This document shows positions 26,326-38,389 of a stretch of 64,000 nt of DNA, one piece after another. The notes beneath the pieces are model-generated. The model searched no databases, was not told the origin of the DNA, and saw only the letters and a program-made list of their open reading frames with translations. The first letter of the stretch is position 1, and every line of letters begins with the position of its first letter. Source of the DNA: Himantopus leucocephalus (taxonomy: Eukaryota; Chordata; Aves; Charadriiformes; Recurvirostridae). The DNA is taken from assembly GCA_003993805.1 (NCBI GenBank), contig RSEF01000001.1, positions 150,777,968 to 150,841,967 on the forward strand, read 5' to 3'. The translations under genes were made by a program, and so were the position numbers.

Positions 26326-29300
26326 CATGTCTATGTATGTTAAAATCAACAATGTATCTGATGAGTGTTTGGTCTCATTCTTCAAGAAACTGGAGTTGTT
26401 CAAAACTAAAACTATCAAGGATGTAGAAAAACAAAAGTTAGTCACCTCGTCTAACTCAGCCCCTGGAGCAACCTTCCTCTCTTCTTTAAGTATGCACCAA
26501 GGATCCAAATTTCTTTGAAGCAAAGTTAGCAATTGTGAATATTCCTGTAAGGGATAATTAGACTTTACAGTAATCAACTATGCCTGTTGACTTCAAAGGT
26601 CAAGAATTACTCCAGCATATCCCTGATACCTATTCACTTTATGAAGAAAATAATTAGTAGGCAACTGTGAACAGGGATCACCTAAGCAGATATTGCCAAA
26701 CTTTTGAGTTAAATTAAAAGGAAACATTAGTTTTGAGAAATCAGGAGCATATTAGCTCTAGTTTCAATCTACTTCTCTTACTGAGCCTTCCAATTTATAA
26801 CAACATTGTTGGGACTCTTTAGTGACTAACATGGACAGGGATGTCCTTTGCTACCAATTAATCAGGTATGTGAAACCTTTGTAACAAATTCAAAAATTTC
26901 TGAATGAAGAATGATGTTGCAAACAGAACTCTAAATTTCTCCACTCGTCTTTAGATTTTTATTTTCATTGTTACAAGGTGATTTTCTAATTGCCTTCTAT
27001 TTGTTTTCACTTTCTCCCACAGAATTCTAGAGGGATACACGTAAATATTTAATATTTTCCTGAATGCCTGAAATGTTGTTGCACCTGCATTTGTACCAGT
27101 ATTCACTCTCCAAGACAATACTAGGAGAAAAAAGGTCTGGAAGATCAAAAGCTAACCTTAAAACATGATCAGGTGCTTTCTTGTTTCGCAATATGTATTG
27201 ATGGTTGAACCTGCAAACTGTGAGTTTGATCATGAACATGTTTCTTAAAAAATGTACATGAATTAGCCCTTGATTTGGCATTGCACAAGCAGTCATCTTA
27301 ATAACCTAAACCTGTGCTTTATGTATTTGGATATTTATTTAAGATCCAATGTTGTGGCAGAGTAAATAATATCTGCAGAATTGTCACAGTTGTTCTGTCA
27401 AAAACTTGCAGTGTAGAGTGGCTATTACAAAACATATTAAATATTTATCTCAATGTTGCAAATGAATGCTGAAAGAAACTACTTCTGTAAATTCAGTTTC
27501 TCATTGTGAGAATATATTATATATTTTAAACATCTCTGTAGGTCTCAGCATTTTAAATGTTTCTATTTACTACTGGTAGCTCTAAGTACTTCCTACAGTG
27601 CTTGTGATTAACTGATTTAATCCATTATATGATTTTGAATGAAATATCAATTTTTAGACAATTTTTAGGTTTCCAAAACTCTGTAAAATTTGTTAACCTG
27701 GTCTATTTACAGGATCTTTAAGTGACTCATCTTATTTTTGTCCTAACTTATGGACATTGTCAAAAATAAAGGTATTATGAGCATGGTAATTTTGCAAAAC
27801 ATTTTAAAAACAGAAACATTTTCAATCTCATTTGTCTGCTGAAACCTCTTTGATGAGTTATTTCTCTTCATTTTGCATTGTTTAATTGAGCAAAGACCAG
27901 TTGAACTTAATTTAGACAGGCATCCAAGTAGAAAACCTTTTACCAGTCTTTGCTTAAATGTGTTGGAAAAAACTTTCACTGAAAGCATGAGAATAATGCA
28001 CTACATATATGTAAAGATTGTATATGCTTATTATAGATTGTTAGATTTTAAAGCATCATCATATAAAACTTTTGCTGTCAAAGTTTTGTACTTTCATCAT
28101 CATTACTATTATGCAGCCCAAAGTCTTCTTTAAGGCTTGTGCTTGGGCAATGCAGGAATTGAGAGCTACTCATTAAAATTCCTTGCTTTATCCATTTGTT
28201 ACTATTTACTGTAATTCTCTTATACGTATATTTTGCTGGAAACTTGATAAAGTGCAAATCCAGGGTGAGAGAGATTTTCTTCCCACTAATACATTTTGTT
28301 TTGACACATTGGGTGGTTTTGCCTCTCTTTCTAAGGTAAGTTCAGACAATTTATGTAAAATTTGTGTCATAGAAACTGCTTGATATTTTACAGTGTTGAA
28401 CTGGTTGATTAATGACAGAAGAAATGTAAACTACTAAACCTTCTATGACTTCTAAATTTTGGGATAACATAGAACATATTTTTAAACTAAAGCACAACAT
28501 CCATCCCCTCCCCCTCTCCAACTCATTTATTCTTTCCCAAGACCTTTGCCTGTGAAGACAAATTGATGGTATTTACATGTTATTTCACTTAGTGCAGTAT
28601 TAATCATATCTAGAAATTTTTAGAGAGGTTTTTTTTTATTATTACATAGGTAGAAGAAGAAACTGTTATCTTCTCTCTGATTGCAGGGACATTAAATACC
28701 CCAGGGAAAGGGTGGATGCAGACATCGTCATGAGGTCATCATTGGTATTCTGTCACCTTCCTATGTCCCAGCTTTTGGACTTGAGAGCAATTTTTCAGAA
28801 CAACTCCATATGTAGATAGCAGACTGCAAGTTGAGGGTCAAATTGAATTTGTGTGTCATGAACCCAGAGGCTGTCTTTGCCTGACCCTCCTTAGAGGTGG
28901 CCACAGGTGTAAAGACTCCCGTTTTAATGAAGGTCCTTCACAAATATGAGTCTGCTTCCACTTCAGGTCAGGGGCAAGACTTGAGGTAATGGAAATTAGT
29001 ATGTAAATACTGAGATCAGTGATTATTTATGCTTTTTGCAGCATGGCTCTTCCTTTCTCTCAGCTTCACATTCCTCCTCTGCTGACAGTGGCAGCAAAGA
29101 ATATACTCATTTGTCTTTTTTACTCAATGTCATTTCCATTATTTCCTATTCAAGTTCTCTAAATAAATGTTCTTCTCATTAGCTACCTTTCTACTGGGGC
29201 TTTTCCGGTACTCGTGTACATTCTTTTACCTTTCCAACCCGTTCTTCTAAGGAACCTCCACCTCAGCTTCCATGCTGGAAAATCAGATTTTCCAGGGAGG

Positions 29301-29448
29301 GATTTAAATGCACATGATGTATTGCCATTGTGTTATTTTATTTTTTTTTGCTAAAATCCAATAAAACTTACTCAAAAATGCAAACATTTGAAATTGAGGA
29401 AGTTTTCTTTGCTTTTAAATATGTTTTAAGCTATTGTTGTTCTTTGAA
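26326..29448. other. Non-coding AT-rich stretch
   Basis: No gene or transposon recognised over about 3.1 kb. Very AT-rich around 27.3-28.4 kb. Confidence 0.5.
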
Positions 29449-29507
29449 TACATTTATTGCATTTCCATATTCTTTTANTACATTTATTGCATTTCCAGAT
29501 TCTTTTA
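29449..29507 (+). repeat. 29-bp direct duplication flanking a single N
   Basis: Copy 1 at 29449-29477 and copy 2 at 29479-29507, separated by the N at 29478, differ at one visible base (catattc against cagattc). This is an assembly-join signature. Confidence 0.85.
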
Positions 29508-29925
29508 TGGCAATTAAAAATCACAAACCACATCTACGGCAGAGTGATCCCCCTTTTTCAATGAAATATGACATGTTGAATTGTCCAGAGAAGTAGAAAA
29601 CAATATATGTTAGATGGCTAAAAAAATGCATTTGTACACTTACGCTTTGACAAAAAAAAAGAAATCTGACTGGCAAAAATTTATAATGTTGGTATTTAAT
29701 ATTTTTAAAAGTATTANATGGCAATTAAAAATCACAAACCACATCTACGGCAGAGTGATCCTCTTTTTTTAATGAAATGTGACATGTTGAATTGTCCAGA
29801 AAAGTAGAAAACAATATATGTTAGATAGTTAAAAAAATGCATTTGTACACTTATGCTTTGACAAAAAAAAGAAATTTGACTGGCAAAAATTTATAACGTT
29901 AGTATTTAATATTTTTAAAAGTATT
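29507..29925 (+). repeat. About 210-bp direct duplication flanking a single N
   Basis: Copy 1 (29507-29716) and copy 2 (29718-29925) are separated by the N at 29717 and align along their full length. About ten differences are visible, most of them transitions, plus a one-base length change in an A run. The join looks like an unmerged contig overlap. The divergence of a few percent is higher than simple sequencing error and could reflect divergent haplotypes or a real tandem copy. Confidence 0.85.
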
Positions 29926-30160
29926 CTATAGTGGGATCTTGATTTTAATGTGACACATAAGGTTATGTACTTAACTGTGGTACCATTTGGTTTTTACAGT
30001 AGAGTGAGTCTGTTGGAATCAGTTACCTCATCAGCATACAACAGAAACAAGTAAATATATATACTTTTTATAATGGTGGTGTTATCTGAACCTAATTAAT
30101 GAGATTGATCTGAGAAGTTAATGTCAAGAGCTCAGTTGGTACAAAGCAACACAGTCTGAG

Positions 30161-30238
30161 CAATGCCAGTGAAACCTGCTGAATCCCTCATTNAGTCATG
30201 TCAATGCCAGTGAAACCTGCTGATTTGAATCCCTCATC
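30161..30238 (+). repeat. Short direct duplication flanking a single N
   Basis: CAATGCCAGTGAAACCTGCT begins at 30161 and again at 30202, each copy followed by GAATCCCTCAT. The N at 30193 lies between them. Copy 2 carries a few extra bases (ATTT) before GAATCC. Same assembly-join pattern as the other single Ns. Confidence 0.85.
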
Positions 30239-31328
30239 CCCACTCCTGTGAACTAACTGTCTGTCTATCTGGAGCCTAATTTGCCACCTACTGAAAGTCA
30301 CAAGGGAAGAAAGTAAATATGTGTGTGCATATATATCCCGCTATAACTTGAAGTAAGTGGGTCTCAAGGTCGTTCTTTGGATCAACTTCATAATTTTCAC
30401 ACTCCAAGTACTGAGGAGTGTTAACCACCCGTACCTTCTGGGCAAGGTAAACGAAACTGGTCTGTGCTAGAGCCCTTAGCATAGCTTCATAGCTCAGGGG
30501 ACGAACATGCCACAGCCAGTACCACCAAGCTGTGCTGTGCTGAGGATGGAATAAGCACCAGACCTCTATGCCATACGCTTGCTAACAGTAAAAGTAACGA
30601 GGTGAACAATCTCAGCCCATTACCTTGAATGGAATTTGCCTTTTGTCCTCCCTCTCTATGGCATGGTAATAGCGTGGGTAAGAAGGAACATGCAGAGACA
30701 CATTTAGTCATTTTCAGCATTTCTGCCAATAAGAAGTATATTGTACCACAGGAGCTATTGCTGTAGACTCTGCAACTGTAGGAGGGCTGATCTTTATTGA
30801 AAGATCAATACAATGTCCCTCTGTTTCTCATTTTGAAAGGAGCCATTGTCACCTGGCATCAAAATGATGCTTTAAAAATGCTGAATATGGTTTGCTCCTC
30901 TCTTTGAGGGCCAGGTTTTACCAGCCTAACCAAGACTGAGTATTATCCAGAGGTGACTTACATCAGCAGCAAGATCCAAATGCTTTCACGCATTTAGTTT
31001 CAAAAATCTGGACTAGTAAAAAATTCGGTTTTTCTCCTTAAAAAAAATATATTTTTCCTATACATCATTTCCACTGGATCACTTTGGGAGGAAAGCACAG
31101 GAGATGAGGACATTCGAGCATTCTGAAATCTCTGTGTAATGAGACCCTTGTGCTGAAGACATGTTTATAGAGCACTTCAAAACTGTAGGGATGGTATAAA
31201 ATGGTCACCTTCCTACTTACTGGTTTGCATGCAGAGAGTCTTTGACAGATAAATTCCACAGAACTTCACAGTCTTCATCGTACTTTCAAGTCATTTGCAA
31301 TGTAGATGTATAGAGCTGCAATTAAGGA
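30239..31328. other. Non-coding stretch
   Basis: No gene or element recognised. Ordinary short open frames only. Confidence 0.5.
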
Positions 31329-31428
31329 NNNNNNNNNNNNNNNNNNNNNNNNNNNNNNNNNNNNNNNNNNNNNNNNNNNNNNNNNNNNNNNNNNNNNNNN
31401 NNNNNNNNNNNNNNNNNNNNNNNNNNNN
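31329..31428. other. Assembly gap (100 N)
   Basis: Exactly 100 N, the conventional length for a gap of unknown size. The sequence on its right edge is CR1 and that on its left edge is not, so part of a CR1 copy lies in the gap. Open frames reported across it are not real. Confidence 0.98.
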
Positions 31429-31690
31429 TCTGTATGTTCATGTTCCTCAGGTGGTCATGAACCTGATCTTTTCTTACAAGTGGGAGGGACTTTTCTGCCC
31501 CAGTCCCTGCCTTGCAATCCATCCACTGGAGAGGTGTGGGAAGAGAGATTGCCAATGAAGACTGAGGCAAAAAAATTGAGTACCTCAGCATTCTCCTCAT
31601 CCATTATTATCAGTTTTCTAGTCATATTTGTCAGGGGTGGGCATGGGGTACATTTTCTTTGACCCAGCTCCTTCCCGCCAAGTCCCAGTC
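31429..31690 (-). mobile_element. CR1 LINE fragment cut by the assembly gap
   Basis: Reading the minus strand from about 31690 down to the gap gives the CR1 ORF2 segment between the endonuclease and RT domains. It contains DEENAEVLNFFASVF, matching the conserved 'EKAEVLNAFFASVF' block, then HTSPVDGLQGRDWG, then DQVHDHLRNMNI directly against the gap. In CR1 the next residues would be the conserved '..KSMGPD..' block, so the element should continue into the missing sequence. The left edge of the gap (below 31329) shows no CR1, so the other end lies within the gap. The copy is degraded: small deletions are visible and the upstream part is poorly conserved. Confidence 0.88.
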
Positions 31691-31727
31691 CAAATGAGAA
31701 TAATGAAATCTTAACTACCCTTATTAG

Positions 31728-31741
31728 AAAAAAAAAAAAAA
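31728..31741 (+). repeat. Poly(A) run
   Basis: Fourteen A, close to the 5' end of the minus-strand CR1 fragment. Confidence 0.85.
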
Positions 31742-33009
31742 GTATGTCAATATAACAACAGATTAATATTCTCAGGCTTCCATTCTTCTCTACCTTCATA
31801 AAGTGTTATGACAGACAGAAAACGAAGTTTGCTTTATTTTCAATAGAGTATGTATTTCTTTCAGTTTGACTGTTTTCCATTTGTACAACAAAAGGCAATT
31901 GTATTAAATGTTTCCTTTAAAGTATTTTATTTTAAAATATAGCTTCTGGATTGTATTTAATAGCAAACCAGGGATAAGAAAAAAACATTAAACAGCTACA
32001 TAAAAGAGAAATTGGAAACTGCTGTGAAATTGTATCTAATGCAACAGCTCTCCATGCACGCTAGTCAGAGAACAGAGTATTAGATTGGCATATTTGCTCT
32101 TTTGTCTCCTTAAAGGGCTGTGGGCACAGCAAGAAGTAGTCTCAGTGTTTGCTCTGAGGCATAAATCACTGTGAAAACAACATCTTAGTCTGATAAACCG
32201 GTTTAGCCCACAGAACTTCCTTAGGTGTCTTGTGTACCTTTTGTTTAATTGCATTCTAGTTTCTCTTTAGATAAAAGAATTTCAGATAATGAAATAAGAG
32301 ATACCCAGATTTGCTATTAATCTAGTGCATTCGTGACCTGTGGTAACTAAGTTACTTCTGGAGAAAGGAGTGAGGAAAGCCAGGGGTGTAGAAGACCCCA
32401 CAAGACCCCACAATAACGGAGTGTGTTTGTAATGTTTAATCTATTGTCTATTGCATGCATACACAATGTGTATACATATGTGCGTATGTTATTTTTATAT
32501 ATATATTAAATATATATATAAAAAATGAGCTATAGATCCAGTGCTATGTTTCTAATGGTTTATAGCATACATTACTTTAAAAGTGTGGTCTATACAGTGG
32601 TACCTGGCATGCATGGTATATTCTGTGCCTTCCACAGTATAGATTTCATGGTTGTTACCCTGTCAACAGAGACAACAGAGACTTTTGCTTGTGTATAACA
32701 TTAGAAGAATGTTCCTGATGGCTCTGGACAGAATATCTACACTCAAATTACATGTTTTTGACTGTTTGAGGTCTATTTTAAAATTTTGTTCTGATTTTTG
32801 TTACATTCATTAATAAAATTCATTTTAGAAGACTGCTTATTACTGCATAACAAAGTCTTAGAGGAAAACTGCCTGTGTTCAGCAAAACTGAATGGTGCTA
32901 GCTAGTTGACAAAAATACTGGACAACATGCAGTTTACTTTTAGAAAACTGCAAAGGGCTGTGAATTTATGTTATTAAGCTACTTCCAGATTGGTTACTTT
33001 CCTGTGTTA
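31742..33009. other. Non-coding stretch with AT dinucleotide tract
   Basis: No gene recognised. A (TA)n-type tract sits near 32495-32525, and a 10-bp tandem (AGACCCCACA-like) near 32393-32413. Confidence 0.55.
32495..32525. repeat. (TA)n-rich microsatellite
   Basis: Alternating TA units interrupted once by TAAA. Self-complementary and likely unstable. Confidence 0.8.
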
Positions 33010-33077
33010 TAATGATTGGACTAGATGATCTCACAGGTCTTTTCCAATTTAGGAGATTGATTCTGTGATTCTGTATG
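33010..33077 (+). mobile_element. CR1 3' tail fragment
   Basis: The typical CR1 3' terminus in sense orientation: ATTGGACTAGATGATCTC, then CAGGTCTTTTCCAATTT, ending in two octamer-like units (ATTCTGTG, ATTCTGTA). Only the last 70 or so bases are present, a severely 5'-truncated copy typical of CR1. Confidence 0.88.
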
Positions 33078-36000
33078 CTACTTTCTGCATTAGTACACAC
33101 ATCCTCATGTGTCTGGGACAGTCATAAACCAGGATGCAAAACGAAAGTTATAGAAATACTACACTAGATGGGCAATGGGTCTACTCCATACAGCTGTTTC
33201 TGTGTTTCCTTTTTTTTAACCTTAAATATGATAAGGTTCAAATTGTGAATTTGAATTTAACCCCCCTTCCTCATGATAACAATCACATCTCTAGCTGATC
33301 ATTTTCTGAATCCACATACATGCCCTGCCCACATTTTCCCTTCTGTTCAGTCGTACATTACTCTCTGTATTTGAGACAAAACAGATAAGAAGACATCATC
33401 ATTGGTGTATTATTTAAGTAGCTACTGATTCTAAATATTTAGGAATGAAAGAAATTCAAAAAATTGCCTACCAGTTATGGGAGATGTTGCACTTTCAGTT
33501 ATCCTAATAGTTGATTACTGGAATAAATCTCCTTGTGATGAAGAACAAGATATTCTCCACAAAAGAATTAAATGATTGAAACTTGTTCCTTCTCAAACAA
33601 AAAATAAATTTACTAATCTCATAAAATTTTTTTCTCAATGTTTTTTAATTCTTATTTTAACTTTACTAGAGAGATATTTATCTTCTATCACCCAGTCATT
33701 GTTGTCATTCTGGAGGATTATGTCATTTTTCTATGGACACCTCAATGGTTATCACTCGACTTGTCTTGGATGTGATACAGCCTTCTCATAAGTGTCCTTA
33801 CAATTACTACATTTGCTGATAAAAGAATGCTGTACTGGAATAGATCTACTGTTGATCCAGTTCAGATCTTTCTACAGAAAAGCTGTTTATATTGACCAAA
33901 ACTAAAGTGAATCATAGGTGGCGAAATCTTTTCCCCCTTAGGTGATATTGAGGTTCCATTAAGATCTCTTTTTAGTTCCCAGTACATATCAGATTAGGAT
34001 TTCAGACATACGATTTTGTCTGTTTTCAATATTTCTTCTGTTGGGGCTAATTTGTAAAATGAACACGCAAACACGATTTTCATTATAAAGGTTTTGGTTT
34101 GATTTTTTTTTTTAGTTTATTTATAATAATTTATATAGTAAATTTAGTTTATAATTAAGCTGCAACTGTGCATCCTTTTTTGGCTCCAGCTGCTCTATGA
34201 AAGAAGTTCATCAGCCCCAGGTGACCACTTGGTTGATTGTCCCTGACAGTGAATGGCCAAGGATGACCATTGCCTCAGATTTGCCAGCTGATATACTCAT
34301 TTGATTTCTCCCTAACCTACTTCAGGGAAAATAAACCAGGTTAGTTTAAAACATTTAGATAGGGCCACTGCCACATTATTCATTTTGATTGAAAGTTTAT
34401 GGAGCAGATCAACTGGCAGACTCGAGAGGCAATAATCTCCAGGAGGAAGGACATGGCAAGATGATGGAGACTGGGACTGATACCTGTCCAGTGGCACGCC
34501 AGACCCCGAGGAGGTTGTGTGTCTGTGTGGTTAGTTGTACTGAGATTTTTTGTTATGTTCTTTGACAGGATATTTTTATCTGGAACCTACGATGAAAGGA
34601 GACCTCTGGGCTCTCACTCTAGTGACTGGAGTTACTGATTTCCATGCTTACATTAGAGAGTTTGAAATGGCAAATTACAGAAGTACTCCACAGTCATCCT
34701 CTACTCCTCACGACAGGAAAGGAAAGTTCCCATTTTCCAGATAATGAAGAACAGTACCACTGCCATTTTTTCAGCAATTTTTTTCTGCCTGGTGAATAGG
34801 TGCAAATACATTAGTATCCTGCAGCAGCAGGACCAGAATGTTTTTCAGCTGGGTAACTATGCCCACTTCGTCACAGTTCTCTCTTTTAGTTGCTCAGCTG
34901 GTAGCAGAGCATTAACAGAAATTTACATGTCATCTCATCACTGATCGATCTCGTTCACCCAGTTAACACTTTTGTCACAGAACAATGGAGGTATTCTCTA
35001 AAATATTGTTCTTGGCTCAACAGGATCGATTAAATATAAATGCCTGTTACTGTTCTGTGTTTCAATGTGTCTGGCTAGCTGCTAGCTCTCAAGCTGCCTG
35101 AAATTTTATTGTGCACCATCATCATTTTTTTTTCCTTTTACCTGAATTGGAAAAATTTGGAAACCAAAAGAAGAAACAAATTTTATTTTATATTACTAGC
35201 AATTACTGTTAGATGGCACATTTTAATAATGGCACTATTTTGTATTCTGGGGATTCATGGTGGTATTATTCAAATATACTTTGATTTTAGACCAACAGAG
35301 GTTTGACAGAGGTTTCCTGTTCTACTCCTTGTCTGTCAGAAATCAGTCAACCTGAACAGCAGCCACTTTGCTTCCCATTCTTCTGTAGGCTAGTTGTAAG
35401 TTACATTTATATAGGCTTTCATCCTGGAAAAATGAGTGCAAAATTATTCATCTGTTTCTAGAGGGTCTTATGAAATTTAAACAACAATGTGTTAGCTACT
35501 ATTCTTAAGGCACTGCTCAGTGTCAGAAACATATGTATTTCAATCACCATATGGCAACATCAACTGAGAGTATGCCTTAAGAAGCCTTGGGCTATTGCTC
35601 TAACCACTAGTCCATGTGAGAGTGAGCTGAGTCTCAATCTTCTGTTCTGGACTTAGCATTTTAGAGTCAGAGGAAACCACACTTGCTGTTACCATGCCTG
35701 GCTGCCAGTATGGAAAGCAGGACATCAAGTGAAGTGTCATCCCTTCACATTTCAGTGCGTGTGGACAGCCAGAAACTGTAGAAGGAACCACGCAGAAAGC
35801 CAAATGCCAGGTTTTTAAGGAATTTTCAGCTCAATAAAAATGTTCCCAGGGAGAGGCACCTTCTGAGTAGCAGGTCATGTCTATTTTTTTGGATCTTGAC
35901 TTAGAATGTAGGAATGGTAAAGTCTGCCTAAGTCTTAGACTTAGGCTTTTATGTCTCTGGCAACCTCATAGCAAAAGTCCACCAAAATCTTTGTTCAACT

Positions 36001-37803
36001 ACCTCCTAGCTTTGTAATAGTATAAAATCTTCAGGCATATACACCTTCACCAGTGAAAGCATCCAGAGTTAATTTCAGTGGTGTTTGAATGGTAGCTTCT
36101 GAAAGTAGCTGCACTCAGACAGCTAATGAGATCCAGAGGCTAGAGGATCCACACAGCTTCCTCTGTAGGAGCACAAGGATCTCATAGCTGTGAGAACGTC
36201 ACTGCCAGTGCTTTGAACAAGTTAGAGTTAGAGGATATGCAGCTGATTTTTATATTCAGTAGCCCAGTATTCAGATGTAGGGCATTTAAGTCCAGTTCTG
36301 TTCCTTCTCAATGTGGGAAGCAAATTGATGAGCCAAAGGTGAAAGAGGCTTATGCCCCCCAAAACACAGGACCTGGCTGGAGTAGTCTCTGCCTTCTCTT
36401 CCCACACACATTGCACGCTACACAGGAAGTGTTTCTAATGTTTGCAGTCACTGCTGTTATTCATCTCACATTTATTGTAAAGAAAGTTTCAGAGCAAAGA
36501 AAGACCTCTGTCTTTTGGAGCTCTGTTTTGGTCTACCTAACCTGCCATTTGGAGCTGAGACTTGGAATAGTTGCACAGTAGCATTGACAGATGTGCTTGT
36601 AGCTGAGTATCTTGCATTGAACAAATGCTCTCATTCTTTTACTTTTAATCAGCCCATAGACTATCTCATCTCAACTCTCCAGCTGGGTTTGCTGGTATGG
36701 TCAGAACAGACATTAGCTAACTGTTCTGTAAAGCTCATGATCCATGAAACCTGGACTTTGGTGGCTTTCTACAGGGAACACCTATGATGTAATAATGCAA
36801 ATGAGACATTCATTAACAGACAACTTGAGTAATAGCTGAGAAAATTTTGTCTTTTCCTGAATACCATCTTTTTCTAGAGTGTTTGTGTAACACCAAATTT
36901 TTAAAGAAGTGTTTCATGTAGGGGAAGACATGGTTTTTTCATACATTTTGATACTGCTTACAGTTTTTTGTTCAGAAGACCATTTTGCAGGGACAAAAAA
37001 CAGGCAAAACCTCATCTACGTGTTGCATTTTAGAGAAAAAATTGTTACATGAGTGTATGGAAAGTTATTCCAAAGGCTGACACTTTGTGTAAGTAAAACC
37101 TTGTGTTGGTTTTTTTTTTTTTTCCCCCTTTTGTTTTGTGGTAGGGTTTGAGGGTTTTATTTGTTTGTTTGTTTGGTTGGTTGGTTTGTTTTCTTCCCTG
37201 CTGGACCACGAAGAATTGCTCTGGTATCAGTAATTATAAGCCATTTATTTGCTACTGAAATTATTAATGGATGATACTTAAGTCTTCCTCATTAATGAAT
37301 GTAGTTAGAACCACATAGATAATGTTTAATTGCTAAAACATAAGTTGCCTTAATTGTCTAATCACTACTGGGCATATTTGTGATGCTTAGAAGGTCTTCC
37401 AGCTTGGCAGTCCAATAAACTTATGAAATATTAATCACTTAGTATTGTACATAAAACCAAAAATTGTGTGCATCTGTTATTGCTAGCTGCAATATAGATT
37501 AGTCTTTATTCTACCTAAAGTGTCAGTTGTGTGCTATGTCTAAAATATATTGGTCTAGTAATAATGAAAATAAGCATTCTTTTGTCCAATTTATTATCTA
37601 ATTGTCCTATTTCACAAAATTCTCATTTCAGAAAGTCATGATAAAGATACCAAACCAGGTCTAAATATAAGCAATTTTGGTATGACAATTCTCTTAAAGA
37701 TATTATATTTTTGCAGTACTGAAATGGTACAGAAATGAGAAGCTGAGGGGAATCAGTAACATTCTTGACTGTTATTGCTTTTAGAATAATATACATTTTT
37801 ACC
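33078..37803. other. Non-coding stretch
   Basis: No gene recognised over about 4.7 kb. The longest frame (36213-36581, 122 codons) has no domain signature and is overlapped antisense by a 62-codon frame. The stretch contains a T14 run, a (GTTT/GGTT)n microsatellite near 37.1 kb, and an AT-rich candidate regulatory block at 37.25-37.64 kb (see findings). Confidence 0.5.
37110..37189 (+). repeat. T14 run followed by (GTTT)n/(GGTT)n
   Basis: T homopolymer at 37110-37123, then TTTG/GTTT and GGTT units at about 37160-37189. Simple-sequence repeat. Confidence 0.85.
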
Positions 37804-37925
37804 TGTTAGACCTCCTAGTTTGTAAGATCCAGGAATTTTATTTGTATTCTGCAGAGTGTTTGGCACAATGGGGGATATGACCTAATCTGAGGTCTGTAAA
37901 CAATGTTGGAAAGCAGATAATGCTA
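37804..37925 (+). mobile_element. Ancient L3/CR1-like LINE 3' end
   Basis: It follows the 3' terminal wording of old amniote L3/CR1-type elements: GTTAGACCTCCTAGTTTGTAAG, then a TATTCTGCAGAG-type segment. The diagnostic GCACAATGGGGGATATGACC follows at 37863-37882, then GAGGTCTGTAAACAATG, with no trailing octamers. Turtle and other amniote genomes carry many related copies reading 'gcctagcacaatggggtcc'. The match is degenerate, consistent with great age. Confidence 0.55.
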
Positions 37926-38389
37926 CTAGACAGCCATAACAAGGGAAAATTAATGAGCCATCTTCACAGAGAGTAAAAGACACACAATTCAGAAAATGTA
38001 CTAGCCAAGAAAGTTTTTCTTTCAGGAAGTTTTCTTTTTACAAGCAGCATAACTGCATTTTTTTTGTAGCTATACACACATAAATATATTAGCAGAATTA
38101 TTGAAAACTCTTTTGGGATTATATATAACACTATATATATGCCTCTTCCTATATACAAAACCACAGTTCTCCCCTTTCCTGGGTCCTCACACTTCCAATG
38201 GCAGGGATAAACTTTAAAGCACCTATGAGAGTTTTATTACATGGGAGCACAGCAGAAGGAACTAAATGGGATGGAGAGTAAGTACTGAACCTAGGGAAAT
38301 TATCCAGGTCATATAGAGCACCTCTGGATCATATGGACTGTTCTTATGGTCATATGGAACAGATACTAAAAACCTCACATTCACAGGCT

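Noticed and set aside
31295..31662. Open frames of about 90-118 codons spanning the 100-N gap
   Set aside because: They are open only because N codons are read as unknown residues. The plus-strand frames lie antisense to CR1.
36213..36581. 122-codon open frame on the plus strand
   Set aside because: No domain, signal peptide or family resemblance that I can see. Overlapped antisense by another frame.
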